The notes under the pieces were generated by a model. It ran no database searches. It had not been told where the DNA came from and worked only from the letters and a program-made list of their open reading frames with translations. This document shows, in pieces, positions 43,489 to 52,679 of a stretch of DNA of 64,000 bases. How positions within the stretch are numbered: position 1 is the stretch's first letter; every line of letters begins with the position of its first letter. Source of the DNA: an uncultured Mycoplasmatota bacterium (GTDB lineage Bacteria; Bacillota_I; Bacilli_A; RF39; UBA660); the NCBI GenBank assembly GCA_900547775.1, contig URHW01000001.1, positions 62,001 through 126,000 on the forward strand. Direction: 5' to 3'. A program made the translations under genes and the position numbers.

Positions 43489-43502
43489 TCCACATGTGGA
43501 AA
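43489..43502. repeat. Perfect 14-bp palindrome upstream of murE
   Basis: TTCCACATGTGGAA lies about 60 bases upstream of the murE start and just after the rhodanese gene. Operator-like in form; no T run follows, so it is not an obvious terminator in the murE direction. Confidence 0.35.
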
Positions 43503-43508
43503 AAAGAG

Positions 43509-43724
43509 TTAGTCGGTAACCCTTGTAACATTGTATCCGTATGCTTCAAGAATTGCGGTAACTCTTTTACTTTTTACTCCCTTGGCACAGTAGATGTAAT
43601 ATTTCTTCTTTTTATCAAAATATTTTTGATGATTTAGTATTAAATTTTCGTATGCACCTTGATATTTTTCTAGATTAATTAGTGTGCCACCTTTAGGAAT
43701 ATCTTTTATATTAATGGTTTTCAT
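43509..43724 (-). CDS. Rhodanese-like single-domain protein
   Basis: 71 residues, shorter than the usual about 100. Active-site loop YIYCAKGVKSKRV with catalytic Cys, preceded by LINLEKYQGAYENL. Transfers sulfane sulfur. Lacks the N-terminal strands of longer members. No strong ribosome site. Confidence 0.8.
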   Translation of the reverse strand: MKTINIKDIPKGGTLINLEKYQGAYENLILNHQKYFDKKKKYYIYCAKGVKSKRVTAILEAYGYNVTRVTD

Positions 43725-43756
43725 ATTGTATTGTATGATTATTATTTTTAGGTGTA

Positions 43757-43787
43757 TAAAAAAAGAGCCTAGTTAACTGGCTCATCA
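43757..43787 (-). terminator. Terminator after the 252-residue exported protein gene
   Basis: Minus-strand GAGCC...GGCTC stem with inner palindrome GTTAAC, then seven Ts. Confidence 0.8.
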
Positions 43788-44546
43788 TTACCATGGTGTG
43801 TTGCAAAGTGGATAGTATAAATTATCACTTTTTACTTGTTCGATTTTTCCATCTTTAAATGTATATTTATTTTCAGTAACAATCTCTGATTTACTTATGT
43901 CTTTAGGTAATACTAATTCTGATAGATAATCATCAACAACATCAATAGTTTTCCTATCTAAACACTGCATATTTTCAGTTTGTTTTTGGTAGGTTTCATA
44001 AGTTACTACACCGTAATCTTGATTAAATCCTAGATCTTTAAGATTCTTAAATTCTTTAGTTGTTTTATTTTCACTTATTGCAAGATTATTTAAATTTGGT
44101 ACATTAAATAGGTAATAATTGTAATTATTATCAGAAGTTATCTTTTTAATATTAAATATATCTCGATGATTATTATCTTCGATGTCATATATATAAACTT
44201 CACATTCTTTCCAAGTATTTATTGGGAATACGTCAATTCCTCCAACCCTATCTTTATACAAATCTAAATTATATGTATATATTGATTTATTATTTACAAG
44301 GTAATCAATTTTATTATTTTTTTTGCCATCTTCTACTTTATAAATTGCTATTTTATATTCATTATTATCCAAAGTTTTTGATGTTGTGCATAGTTTAGTT
44401 TCTTTTACATCTTTTTGAGTGTTGTTATCTGTATTATTAACTTTATTATTTTTATTGAAACTAATTACGTCTGTTACACATAAAATGCTAAATATACAAG
44501 CACATACTATGAGTGCAATGATTGCTCCAAATATAGTATTTTTCAT
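43788..44546 (-). CDS. Membrane-anchored extracellular protein of unknown function
   Basis: 252 residues. One N-terminal membrane helix (about 5-30, with internal Cys), Asn/Thr-rich linker, then a soluble domain with few Cys (KLCTTSK, KECEVY, MQCLDR, PLCNTPW). RBS AGGAAGTG. It sits downstream of the VirD4-like gene beyond a terminator, so it may be an accessory of that locus or unrelated. Confidence 0.55.
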   Translation of the reverse strand: MKNTIFGAIIALIVCACIFSILCVTDVISFNKNNKVNNTDNNTQKDVKETKLCTTSKTLDNNEYKIAIYKVEDGKKNNKIDYLVNNKSIYTYNLDLYKDRVGGIDVFPINTWKECEVYIYDIEDNNHRDIFNIKKITSDNNYNYYLFNVPNLNNLAISENKTTKEFKNLKDLGFNQDYGVVTYETYQKQTENMQCLDRKTIDVVDDYLSELVLPKDISKSEIVTENKYTFKDGKIEQVKSDNLYYPLCNTPW

Positions 44547-44642
44547 TGGTACACTTCCTTATTTCTGACCTTATTTTAGCACAGTTTTTTATTTTACTTA
44601 TTATTAATTTTATTTAAATGAATTTATTATACATTTTTTTAC

Positions 44643-44669
44643 AAAAAAGGAACCTAGTTAATAGGTCTC
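44643..44669 (-). terminator. Terminator after the VirD4-like gene
   Basis: Minus-strand GACCTA/TAGGTT stem followed by CCTTTTTTG; weaker than most. Confidence 0.55.
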
Positions 44670-47006
44670 TTAATCATTAAAGAAATCGTCATAATATTGA
44701 TCATCTGTCGTTTCATCACTTACAACGATACTATCATTGTCGATATTAACAACCGGTTCTTCCTTTTCTGAAGTATCATATGTTGTTCCTAAATCAAAGC
44801 GTTCTATTTCTGGTTCTTCTTTCTTTGGCTTAGTTTGTTGCTCAATAGTTGGTTGTTTAATACTTTCTTCTTTTTGTGCGGACTTTTGAGCCTCTTCTTC
44901 TTTTTCTAATTCCGCTATTTTAGCATCTATTCTCTTTACTAAGTCATCAACATCAAATTTAGGTGTCGCTGGCTTTTCTTCTGGCTTGGATAAGTTTTCT
45001 TCAAATGATGGATATTTGCTGAAATCAAAAGTTGAATTATTTTCTTTTACTGGTTTTTCCTCAACTGCTGGTTCTTCCTTAGATTTTTCCACTTCGTTTT
45101 CAATAAATGATTTTTCAAATTTTGAATTTGAGGTTTTAATATCTTTGGGAGTAGTTTCTGCTGTATTAAATGGATTGAACCCTTTACTTGCAAATTTGTT
45201 TTCTTCTTTGATTTCTTCTTTTTCTTTTTCGAGTTCAGGAACTGGTGTTGGAGTTGTTGGAGCTTTTTTATCAAGCGCATCAAATAATTTATTACGTTTT
45301 TTTACTTTAACAAATTCTTTGATATCAAATAAATCAATTGGTCTTTTCTCTCTTTCGACAAGTACTCCGTTACCATAGTTTGCTGATCCCCAGTCGATTT
45401 CGAAACTTGGTGTAAGTTTAGTTCTGAATGGATTTAATCTTGACCTTAAGATGATAACTTCAAATAGTTTTAATTTTTGAAGATCACTTACTGTAATAAG
45501 TGGTGTTGATGCTGTTTTATCTTTATCTTTTGATTTTACTTCTCCACATAATTTACTTATTTCTTCTAATGCTGCTAATTCGGTTGTAATTAGATAGATA
45601 ATATTACCACAGTTACTTCTAATTGTTTCTGCCTGTTCTTTTCCATATACGTCATTTAATTGAGCAAAGTTTTGAATGATAAATGTGAAACGGATTGCTC
45701 TACTACGAGCCGCAGTTACCATTGTTGTTACATCTTTTAGTGGCGGCATGTTAGCAAATTCATCTAGAATAAAGTTTGTACGATGTGGTAGTTTTCCTTT
45801 TGGACTATTTTGAGCTACATCAATTAATGTTTCATATGCTTGTTTTAGGAAGATTGTAGCTAGAGCATGGTATGTTGTTTTTTCGTCATGAATAATCATG
45901 AATACTGCTGTTTTTTGCTTACCAATGTCTTCCATGTTGAAGTCACTATACGAAAGCATTTCACTTAATTGTTCACGTGAAGCGAATAGTCTTATTTTTT
46001 GTCTGAATACAGATAAAATACTTCCTTTTGTTTCGTTTGGCGCATTTATTGTGTTAGATGCAAATACGTATGGACTTGAGTCTTCGCCTTTTAAAAGAAA
46101 ATATTCTTTTGTATAGTTACTTGTGGCAAAGTTTTCTTCCCCTACTGTTGACATGTAGTTTATTGAGTTTAAGTTGATTTGTGATTCTTTAGCGTCTTCG
46201 AATAGGCCTAGAGCTAGACCTGAGAAGAAGTCTGCAGCACTTTTTTCCCAGAATGGGTCATTTTTATTTTCGGGATCATAAAGAATATTTAAAGCAACAT
46301 CATCTAGTAATTCGGTTGCTTTATCAGTGTTTCCTTCTTGATATAATTTATAAGGAAGTGTAAGTGGATTCCACGCGTTACCCATGTTCGGATTACGGAA
46401 GTTAAGAACGATTATTTTGTAACCTCTTTGTCTTAACATTTCTGAGTGATCTCTGTAAAGTTCACCTTTAGGGTCAGTTAGAATCATACTCTCGCCTTTA
46501 CGAGCAAGGCTTTGAACTTGTGGGTCAACCAAGCATTTAGTTTTACCTGAACCGGTTGCTCCGATTACTAAATTGTGGTAGTCTCCATTATCTACCCACA
46601 TATTTTTACCATCATTTATTAATGGTATACCGGCGGCTTTTGCTTCTTGTTCCTTAATTACAATTTTTTCAACGCCAGCGTCTTTTTTTATTTCGCTTGC
46701 TTTGGCCCATCTACTATATCCTTTTTCATCTTTTTCGCCTATTTTTAAGCCAATTCCCTTACCTTTTTCTCTTTCAAAAATATAAGATGATACACTATAG
46801 AAGATAGACACAAGTACAGCGGCAAAGACAATTAAAGTTGCTGCTATATAATCTTTGGTAAATCCCATAAAAAAATTTAAGCCATAAAATTCAGTTGAAG
46901 TAAGTAAACTTGTTACATTAAGCACTGCTAAAGATGATAGAATTAGTAATGCTATGCAGAATATTATAAATATAATTAAATCTTTTGCAGATACTCTAAA
47001 TCTCAT
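44670..47006 (-). CDS. VirD4/TraG-type T4SS coupling ATPase
   Basis: 778 residues. Two N-terminal membrane helices (about 9-31 and 52-76), Walker A GATGSGKTK (149-157), IILTDPKGELY-type strand, DPFWEKSAADF, Walker B FILDEFANMP (412-421) and QNFAQLNDVYG. After residue 570 there is a long acidic/Pro/Lys tail probably binding cargo or partners. Couples substrates to a type IV channel. Last gene of the core T4SS unit. RBS GAGGAGTG. Confidence 0.95.
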   Translation of the reverse strand: MRFRVSAKDLIIFIIFCIALLILSSLAVLNVTSLLTSTEFYGLNFFMGFTKDYIAATLIVFAAVLVSIFYSVSSYIFEREKGKGIGLKIGEKDEKGYSRWAKASEIKKDAGVEKIVIKEQEAKAAGIPLINDGKNMWVDNGDYHNLVIGATGSGKTKCLVDPQVQSLARKGESMILTDPKGELYRDHSEMLRQRGYKIIVLNFRNPNMGNAWNPLTLPYKLYQEGNTDKATELLDDVALNILYDPENKNDPFWEKSAADFFSGLALGLFEDAKESQINLNSINYMSTVGEENFATSNYTKEYFLLKGEDSSPYVFASNTINAPNETKGSILSVFRQKIRLFASREQLSEMLSYSDFNMEDIGKQKTAVFMIIHDEKTTYHALATIFLKQAYETLIDVAQNSPKGKLPHRTNFILDEFANMPPLKDVTTMVTAARSRAIRFTFIIQNFAQLNDVYGKEQAETIRSNCGNIIYLITTELAALEEISKLCGEVKSKDKDKTASTPLITVSDLQKLKLFEVIILRSRLNPFRTKLTPSFEIDWGSANYGNGVLVEREKRPIDLFDIKEFVKVKKRNKLFDALDKKAPTTPTPVPELEKEKEEIKEENKFASKGFNPFNTAETTPKDIKTSNSKFEKSFIENEVEKSKEEPAVEEKPVKENNSTFDFSKYPSFEENLSKPEEKPATPKFDVDDLVKRIDAKIAELEKEEEAQKSAQKEESIKQPTIEQQTKPKKEEPEIERFDLGTTYDTSEKEEPVVNIDNDSIVVSDETTDDQYYDDFFND

Positions 47007-47058
47007 TTAAGTCACTCCTCATTTTTTATTATATCTTAATTTTAAATTATTTTCCAGA

Positions 47059-47745
47059 TTATTTACCAGTATTTTTTGTCTTTATTGCAATATAGGTAGT
47101 AAAGCTTATTATAATGATACCAATGATAATAAATATTATGTTATAATTAAATTTTTCTTCTTCAGTTTCGCTATGTTTTTCGTTTTTGTTATAGTTAAGA
47201 TATATTTCTTTTTTATTATAGTTATCTTTAGTTAAATTCCAAGTGTATATATTATTATTAACGCCATCAGCATTATGTTTGGTTACTTTATTGTTTATAG
47301 TTATATTTATAGTTAGTTTATCTAAATCTGGATAGTTATCAAATATGTTTTCCTTTTTGCCTAGATTTAGGCTTATTATGTTGCCGGTCTCATTTAGTTT
47401 AAAGTTAGGAAAGTGTTCTTTGACTAGTGTTGATGTTAGATATTCTTCTTTAGTGAGATTGGCTTTATAACGAGCCCCTAATTCGTTATCTGTGTCTATT
47501 TTTGATATCTGATAATATTTTAAATTATTTTGCTTGAAATTAACTTCTGGCTTGTAGTAGTTATCATCTACTGGTATTTTTGATTTTAAGGCAACATTTA
47601 CTGTTTTTTGAGATTTACTACTTTTATCGTTAGTTGTTAGGACAAGTTCTTCAGTGAATGTATTATTATTTATGTCTAGATTATAGACGGCTTCACATCC
47701 AGTTAGTGATATCATTAGAATTAATAATATTAGTATTTTTTTCAT
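47059..47745 (-). CDS. Lipoprotein with C-terminal membrane helix, T4SS-associated
   Basis: 228 residues from ATG 47745, preceded by GGAGG; a longer start at 47778 lies upstream of this site. Lipobox LTGCEAVY near residue 16, a beta-rich middle (LDINNNTFTEELVLTTND), and a C-terminal helix before IKTKNTGK. Double anchoring is unusual. Not recognised; location between VirD4- and VirB1-like genes ties it to the secretion system. Confidence 0.65.
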   Translation of the reverse strand: MKKILILLILMISLTGCEAVYNLDINNNTFTEELVLTTNDKSSKSQKTVNVALKSKIPVDDNYYKPEVNFKQNNLKYYQISKIDTDNELGARYKANLTKEEYLTSTLVKEHFPNFKLNETGNIISLNLGKKENIFDNYPDLDKLTINITINNKVTKHNADGVNNNIYTWNLTKDNYNKKEIYLNYNKNEKHSETEEEKFNYNIIFIIIGIIIISFTTYIAIKTKNTGK

Positions 47746-47746
47746 A

Positions 47747-49549
47747 TTATCCTCCACAGTGATTTGCGTAGTATGCACTCATTGAGACGCCAGTATAGTA
47801 TGCTGATTGGTCATATCCATAGGTTCTATATTGAACTCCGCCTCCAGTGGATTCGGCAGTTTTAAGTTGTGAACCAGTATTTTCTAGTACTAGGATGACA
47901 TGGCCAGAGTTTGCGATAACATCTCCTGGAGATAGTTTGCTGAATGGAATGTGATCTCCAAGTGATAGGAATCCAGCAGCGGTATATGTTCCAGTTATAT
48001 TTGCGGCATGCATTGCCCATGAAACGAAACCAGAGCAATCTAGTCCCTTGTAGTAGTCATAACTACCGTTAGGTTTTTGAATACTTGCACCAATATTTGC
48101 ACCCCACTGTCTATCAACAATAGGATTTTTTGCTACATGTCCTCCGCCATAGTAATATGGTAGGTGAAAACCTTTAGCATGAAGGCCATCGATAAGAGCA
48201 ATTGCGGCTCTAGCCACTGATGCTCCACTACATCCACTACCAACTGCTGAGCGTATTTTGTTTTCGAGTTCAATTACGCCTGCTTCACCTATTGCTTCAA
48301 CAAGGCTAGTACCTTTTAGCTCAGTACTATCAGTATTAGGTGGATATCCATAATCTGATGAAGCACCTGGTATTGTGTTTTTACTTAGTATATAGTTTAT
48401 AACAATTTCGTGGATTTTTTTGTAAGTTTCTACATTGTAATGAAGGCCATCTACTGTTTCGAAATTATCTTTTATTTGTGAGTAAACGTCGATAAAGTTT
48501 TCGCCAAAGCCATTTTTCATAACTGTATTAAAGCCTTCAATATTTGCATTAGTTACTGAGTATCCATTTTCTGTTTCTTTTGCTTCATCAACGGGATTGA
48601 CACTCATTACATAGACACTTACTTCAGAATATTTATTTTTTAATTCTTGATATTTTGCAAGGTAGTTTGAACTATTTGACAAATCATTAACGCCAAATGC
48701 AAGAACGATAAATTTTTTACCTTCTATTTTAGTTTCTAACTCTGGTATCGCACTATCTACAAACCATGAATATCCAGCACCGTTTTGGGCGATACTACTG
48801 ATGCTTTTGTTAGTAATACTGCTCATCATACCTACTATACGAGAGTCACCCATGTATATAAGAAGGTTTTCGGCTTCTGCTGCTGTGTATACTGAAGCAT
48901 TATAGTTTGTATCTGAGTTGTATCCGACATCTCCTCCTTTACTTGTTAAATCAAGCATTGCTCCTGAGTTTGGCCCCATTATAATTAATAATATCATTAC
49001 AAAGAAAAAGAAAAGACAAGCAGAGGCTATACCGATAATTAAAAATTTGTTTTTGAGTTTCTTTTTGGGAAATAGTGAAGTTGTTCCACTTCCTTTTGCG
49101 TTGTTGGAACCATTGTTATTGTTTGTGGCTTTTTCAGCGGCTGATACTGCTTTTTGAGCTTGTTCTGTTTTATCTATTGAGGTGGCTGCTCCAACGGCAT
49201 CACTTACACCACTTTCATTTATTCGATTTGAAGCTTCTTGGATTTTATTTCCTAGGGGAATTCTTTTGTTAATGTCATTTAGTGCTTTACCTACAATTTG
49301 ACTAGATTTTCCACCAGTAAGTTTGTCGGCGCCTTTAACGATTGCTCCAGCTGCTACGGCATGGGGAATTTTAGTTTTCATTGCAACATTGGCAGCATTA
49401 CGAAGATTATTAGCATTATTTTCAATGTTTCTGGCATCTTCATTCTGCTCTATTTGCTTATTATCTTCTGGACTTGAATCATTTTGTGTTTGTGCATTAT
49501 CTTCCGGCATTAAACCATTAGACTTTGCTTTGTAAGTTTCATCATCCAT
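47747..49549 (-). CDS. SGNH hydrolase + NlpC/P60 wall hydrolase (VirB1-like)
   Basis: 600 residues. About 165 Asn/Lys-rich cytosolic residues, one helix (169-192), then an SGNH hydrolase: MGDSRI (Ser236), FGVND, and DGLHYN (Asp367/His370). Then an NlpC/P60 peptidase: LDCSGF (Cys505) and SGHVILVLE (His550). Likely trims and deacylates peptidoglycan so the channel can cross the wall. RBS GAAAGGAAGG. The joined SGNH-NlpC architecture is rare. Confidence 0.88.
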   Translation of the reverse strand: MDDETYKAKSNGLMPEDNAQTQNDSSPEDNKQIEQNEDARNIENNANNLRNAANVAMKTKIPHAVAAGAIVKGADKLTGGKSSQIVGKALNDINKRIPLGNKIQEASNRINESGVSDAVGAATSIDKTEQAQKAVSAAEKATNNNNGSNNAKGSGTTSLFPKKKLKNKFLIIGIASACLFFFFVMILLIIMGPNSGAMLDLTSKGGDVGYNSDTNYNASVYTAAEAENLLIYMGDSRIVGMMSSITNKSISSIAQNGAGYSWFVDSAIPELETKIEGKKFIVLAFGVNDLSNSSNYLAKYQELKNKYSEVSVYVMSVNPVDEAKETENGYSVTNANIEGFNTVMKNGFGENFIDVYSQIKDNFETVDGLHYNVETYKKIHEIVINYILSKNTIPGASSDYGYPPNTDSTELKGTSLVEAIGEAGVIELENKIRSAVGSGCSGASVARAAIALIDGLHAKGFHLPYYYGGGHVAKNPIVDRQWGANIGASIQKPNGSYDYYKGLDCSGFVSWAMHAANITGTYTAAGFLSLGDHIPFSKLSPGDVIANSGHVILVLENTGSQLKTAESTGGGVQYRTYGYDQSAYYTGVSMSAYYANHCGG

Positions 49550-49570
49550 AAAGGCACCTTCCTTTCTTTT

Positions 49571-50059
49571 TTATTTTTCGATTGTGTAACTATCTAAGTA
49601 TACGGTATAATTCATAATACTTTTTTCTTTAAATATGAATGTATTGTTATCGCCATCTATAATATAAAATAGTTTATAATTTGTTTTATCTACTACTGTG
49701 TATGAAACAACTTTTGCACTTAAAAATTTAGTTGAGTAAATGTTTTTTAAGGCATTTTCAAAGTCAGTATATGTTTGAAGTTTTTGTGATTTGTAGTAAT
49801 CATCTATCTTGGCGTATGCTGCTTCTTTGTCATTTATTGTTAAATTTACAAAATCTGCAAGGTATTTTTTTGCCATATCTTGTTCAGTTACGTATGTGTA
49901 TGTTACTTCATTGACTTCGTAGTTGTGAAGATATTGATAGTTGTCTATAGTATTATCTTCTTGTTCTTTTTTATTATATATAACGGAGAAAATAATAGCT
50001 CCTATAACTATTATAACGCATATTATTATTGATATTTTATCTGAATCTAGTTTTCTCAT
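49571..50059 (-). CDS. VirB8-like membrane protein 1
   Basis: 162 residues. One N-terminal helix (about 9-28) and an extracytoplasmic alpha/beta domain of about 125 residues (DMAKKYLADFVNLTIND...SYTVVDKTNYKLFYIIDGD) of NTF2-like shape, as in VirB8/TcpC components. Assignment by topology and position. RBS AGGAGG, 2 bases after the next paralog. Confidence 0.45.
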   Translation of the reverse strand: MRKLDSDKISIIICVIIVIGAIIFSVIYNKKEQEDNTIDNYQYLHNYEVNEVTYTYVTEQDMAKKYLADFVNLTINDKEAAYAKIDDYYKSQKLQTYTDFENALKNIYSTKFLSAKVVSYTVVDKTNYKLFYIIDGDNNTFIFKEKSIMNYTVYLDSYTIEK

Positions 50060-50061
50060 AG

Positions 50062-50565
50062 TTATTCCTCCTTAAAGATCTTTCCATCGTATGGAGTTAT
50101 ATCAAATAATTTTTGAGAGTTATCAATTGTAACAATTAGGTAGTAATCTCCTGCTTTAGAACTTCCATCAATTGAATCTTCATATAATACACCTTTTATG
50201 TAATATTTATTTACTTTTTTACTTAACTTTTCTTCATACATTTTAGTTGCACTAAATGTTAAATTTTTCCCAGAAAAGTTATCCAATTTTGTTAGAATAT
50301 TTTCTTCAGTAATTTTATTTTTACTTGTGTATGATTCATTAAGTACTTTAATAAGGGCTTCTTTGTTTTCGCTCGTTAAGTAGTTAATGTATTTTGTAGC
50401 ACATCCGTTTGCAGTAAAGAAATCGGAGTAGTTTTCTACTAAATTAATAGATGATGAATTAGGGTTATCGTTAGAAGAATCGTTTTTTAATACTTTATTT
50501 ATAATTACAGCACCAAGAATTGTAACTACTCCTATTATAATTATTATATATGTTTTCTTATCCAT
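50062..50565 (-). CDS. VirB8-like membrane protein 2
   Basis: 167 residues with the same plan as its neighbour: helix at about 4-24, Asn/Ser linker, NTF2-like domain (CATKYINYLTSENKEALIKVLNESY...YYIKGVLYED). The two share layout but little identity, suggesting a heteromeric pair. RBS AAGGAG. Confidence 0.45.
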   Translation of the reverse strand: MDKKTYIIIIIGVVTILGAVIINKVLKNDSSNDNPNSSSINLVENYSDFFTANGCATKYINYLTSENKEALIKVLNESYTSKNKITEENILTKLDNFSGKNLTFSATKMYEEKLSKKVNKYYIKGVLYEDSIDGSSKAGDYYLIVTIDNSQKLFDITPYDGKIFKEE

Positions 50566-50579
50566 TAATAATCTCCTTA

Positions 50580-52661
50580 CTAATATCCATGAACGAATAT
50601 TTTACATTCTTTTTGACGTCTATTTCTTAGTCCTTGCTCAAATTGAGTTCCAGGCATGACAGCTGTTTCATTCCACCAATTTGTACATAACGCGTCAGTT
50701 GATCCATACGATGCATAGGCTTCGAAGAAACCATTTATATTTCCATGATTATATTTTAGAGATGTTAAGGCGTCTAATTGATTATCATTTAAAGTTAATC
50801 CATTACTTGCACATAGTGCTTTTACTGATTCTCTATCTTGGTTAAGCCGGTCAGCAAAGATTTGATCAACAACTGATTTATTCATAGTTGTTCCACAGTA
50901 ATTCATATAATTATTTGTAGTTGTTAGGTTAATACCATATCTTTGAAATAGAACTACATTATTTGCTAGAGTGATACCATGACCTACTGTTGGAATATCA
51001 CCAGAGTTACAGTAGACTGTATAAGTATCTCCTGATCCTACGCTTCCTTCTAACATTTCGATAAGTTCTACTAAGTTTGATGACGCAGATGAGGCTGGTC
51101 TAGGATTTTTTTGATCTACATAGTTTAAGGGATCTACTCTTGTTGATATATCAGTTCTTACTTCAAAATGTAAGTGTGTTCCTGTAGAACGACCTGATGA
51201 ACCTACTTTAGCGATTACTTGTCCTTGACGTACTGAATCATTTACTTTTACATTAATTGTTCCTTCATGAAGGTGGGCATATAGTGTGTACATTCCATCA
51301 GAGTGACTTATCATAATGTAGTTTCCGTAACCTCCACCGCAATTTTTATCACCAAATGATACGCAGTTATTGATTACTTTGGTTACAATACCATCTTTAG
51401 AAGCAATGACGTTTACTACGCCAGCACTTCCTCCTGGAGCAATGTCGATTCCTGTATGTCCGCTGTTTGCTGCTCCAGTTATCGGGTCTACTCTAAGTCC
51501 AAACATACTTGTTATTGTAGTTGGTACAGGTTCCCCTGTAGCATATGTTATTCCGCCTTCTTCAGTTGTTTCTGCTGATCCAATTGGCCACCAAAATGCA
51601 TTTGGATTTCCTGCACTAGTGTAATTTACAATATTATCTTCTTGTCCATAATTATTTAGTAAGTCTTTAATCATTTCAACTATTTTTTTTCTAGCTTCGG
51701 TGATATCATCGATATTGGCTTCTTTTTCAGCCTCGGTAAGTTCAGTATTTCTTTTTTTACCTGTTTTTTCTAATATTTTGGTGTAGTAGTTGCTTAAGTG
51801 AGGCTTTTTATCAAAGTAGTTTCCTTTTATTAAAAACTCCCAATATTTACTTTCTGCTACTTCTTGAGCATTGTTAACTTTATAGTCGTAGCCTGAGTAA
51901 CCACCGCTTGCGGCTTCATTTTTACATTCATCTTCAGCCTCAGATTTTATTCCAAAGAATGATAATACACCACTATTTGCAAGAACTTTTTCCCAGAAAC
52001 CAACGAAATCTTGTTTAATAAGGTCCTTGCATACACCATTTTCTAGAATAGCCATGCTACCTACGCATTCGGTAGTTGTTGTACCATCTTCATTTTGGAT
52101 TGTTGTTGGCGCATATGTTCCATAACATTGTGAACGATATCCTAACATTGATTTTATTAAAAGTTTAATGCTATCAGATTCGTTTTCCCAATATGATGCA
52201 TCATATTCTTTGTCAATATCATAATCAGTATCTGATTCATCTCCTGTATAAGGATTACTTGATGATCCAGTTACTTCCTTATAATATTCTCCTGAATCGG
52301 CAAATAAGTCTGGATCTAGTTCAAAAAATGCAGTCATGATAATTATTTTATCATCAATAAACAATCCTCTTGCTTGATATTTTGCGAGTAATTTATATAG
52401 CCTTGTGTAGAAAACTCTTTGACTTGCAATTATTCTTTCTTTACATTTATCTATTTCCGGTTGATTGTCATAGTCTTCACTACATAAAAATGTCCAATAG
52501 CCTAAATTTTCTTCTGCAAATTTGTCAAAATCAAAATCTGCATATTTGAAACTTGCTGCTTTCGTTATGTTTGGACTAAGGAAAAAAACTATTAAAAAGA
52601 AAGGTATTAGTAAAATACCTATTTTTAATAGTTTATTAGTTAAATGTTTAAAATTAAACAT
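50580..52661 (-). CDS. M23 endopeptidase + lysozyme bifunctional wall hydrolase
   Basis: 693 residues. Membrane helix (about 12-30), a 320-residue helical domain, an M23/LytM domain with SGHTGIDIAPG (His402, Asp406) and GTHLHFEV (His496, His498), then a T4-type lysozyme domain EMLEGS (Glu538) and PTVGHGITL. Both catalytic sets look intact. This is the usual Gram-positive T4SS wall-opening enzyme (VirB1/TcpG/PrgK class). RBS GGCGGTGAT. Confidence 0.92.
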   Translation of the reverse strand: MFNFKHLTNKLLKIGILLIPFFLIVFFLSPNITKAASFKYADFDFDKFAEENLGYWTFLCSEDYDNQPEIDKCKERIIASQRVFYTRLYKLLAKYQARGLFIDDKIIIMTAFFELDPDLFADSGEYYKEVTGSSSNPYTGDESDTDYDIDKEYDASYWENESDSIKLLIKSMLGYRSQCYGTYAPTTIQNEDGTTTTECVGSMAILENGVCKDLIKQDFVGFWEKVLANSGVLSFFGIKSEAEDECKNEAASGGYSGYDYKVNNAQEVAESKYWEFLIKGNYFDKKPHLSNYYTKILEKTGKKRNTELTEAEKEANIDDITEARKKIVEMIKDLLNNYGQEDNIVNYTSAGNPNAFWWPIGSAETTEEGGITYATGEPVPTTITSMFGLRVDPITGAANSGHTGIDIAPGGSAGVVNVIASKDGIVTKVINNCVSFGDKNCGGGYGNYIMISHSDGMYTLYAHLHEGTINVKVNDSVRQGQVIAKVGSSGRSTGTHLHFEVRTDISTRVDPLNYVDQKNPRPASSASSNLVELIEMLEGSVGSGDTYTVYCNSGDIPTVGHGITLANNVVLFQRYGINLTTTNNYMNYCGTTMNKSVVDQIFADRLNQDRESVKALCASNGLTLNDNQLDALTSLKYNHGNINGFFEAYASYGSTDALCTNWWNETAVMPGTQFEQGLRNRRQKECKIFVHGY

Positions 52662-52679
52662 ATTATCACCGCCTAATTA

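Noticed and set aside
45047..45283. Minus-strand frame rich in Lys/Gln inside the VirD4-like tail
   Set aside because: It is an out-of-frame reading of the low-complexity tail of the coupling ATPase.
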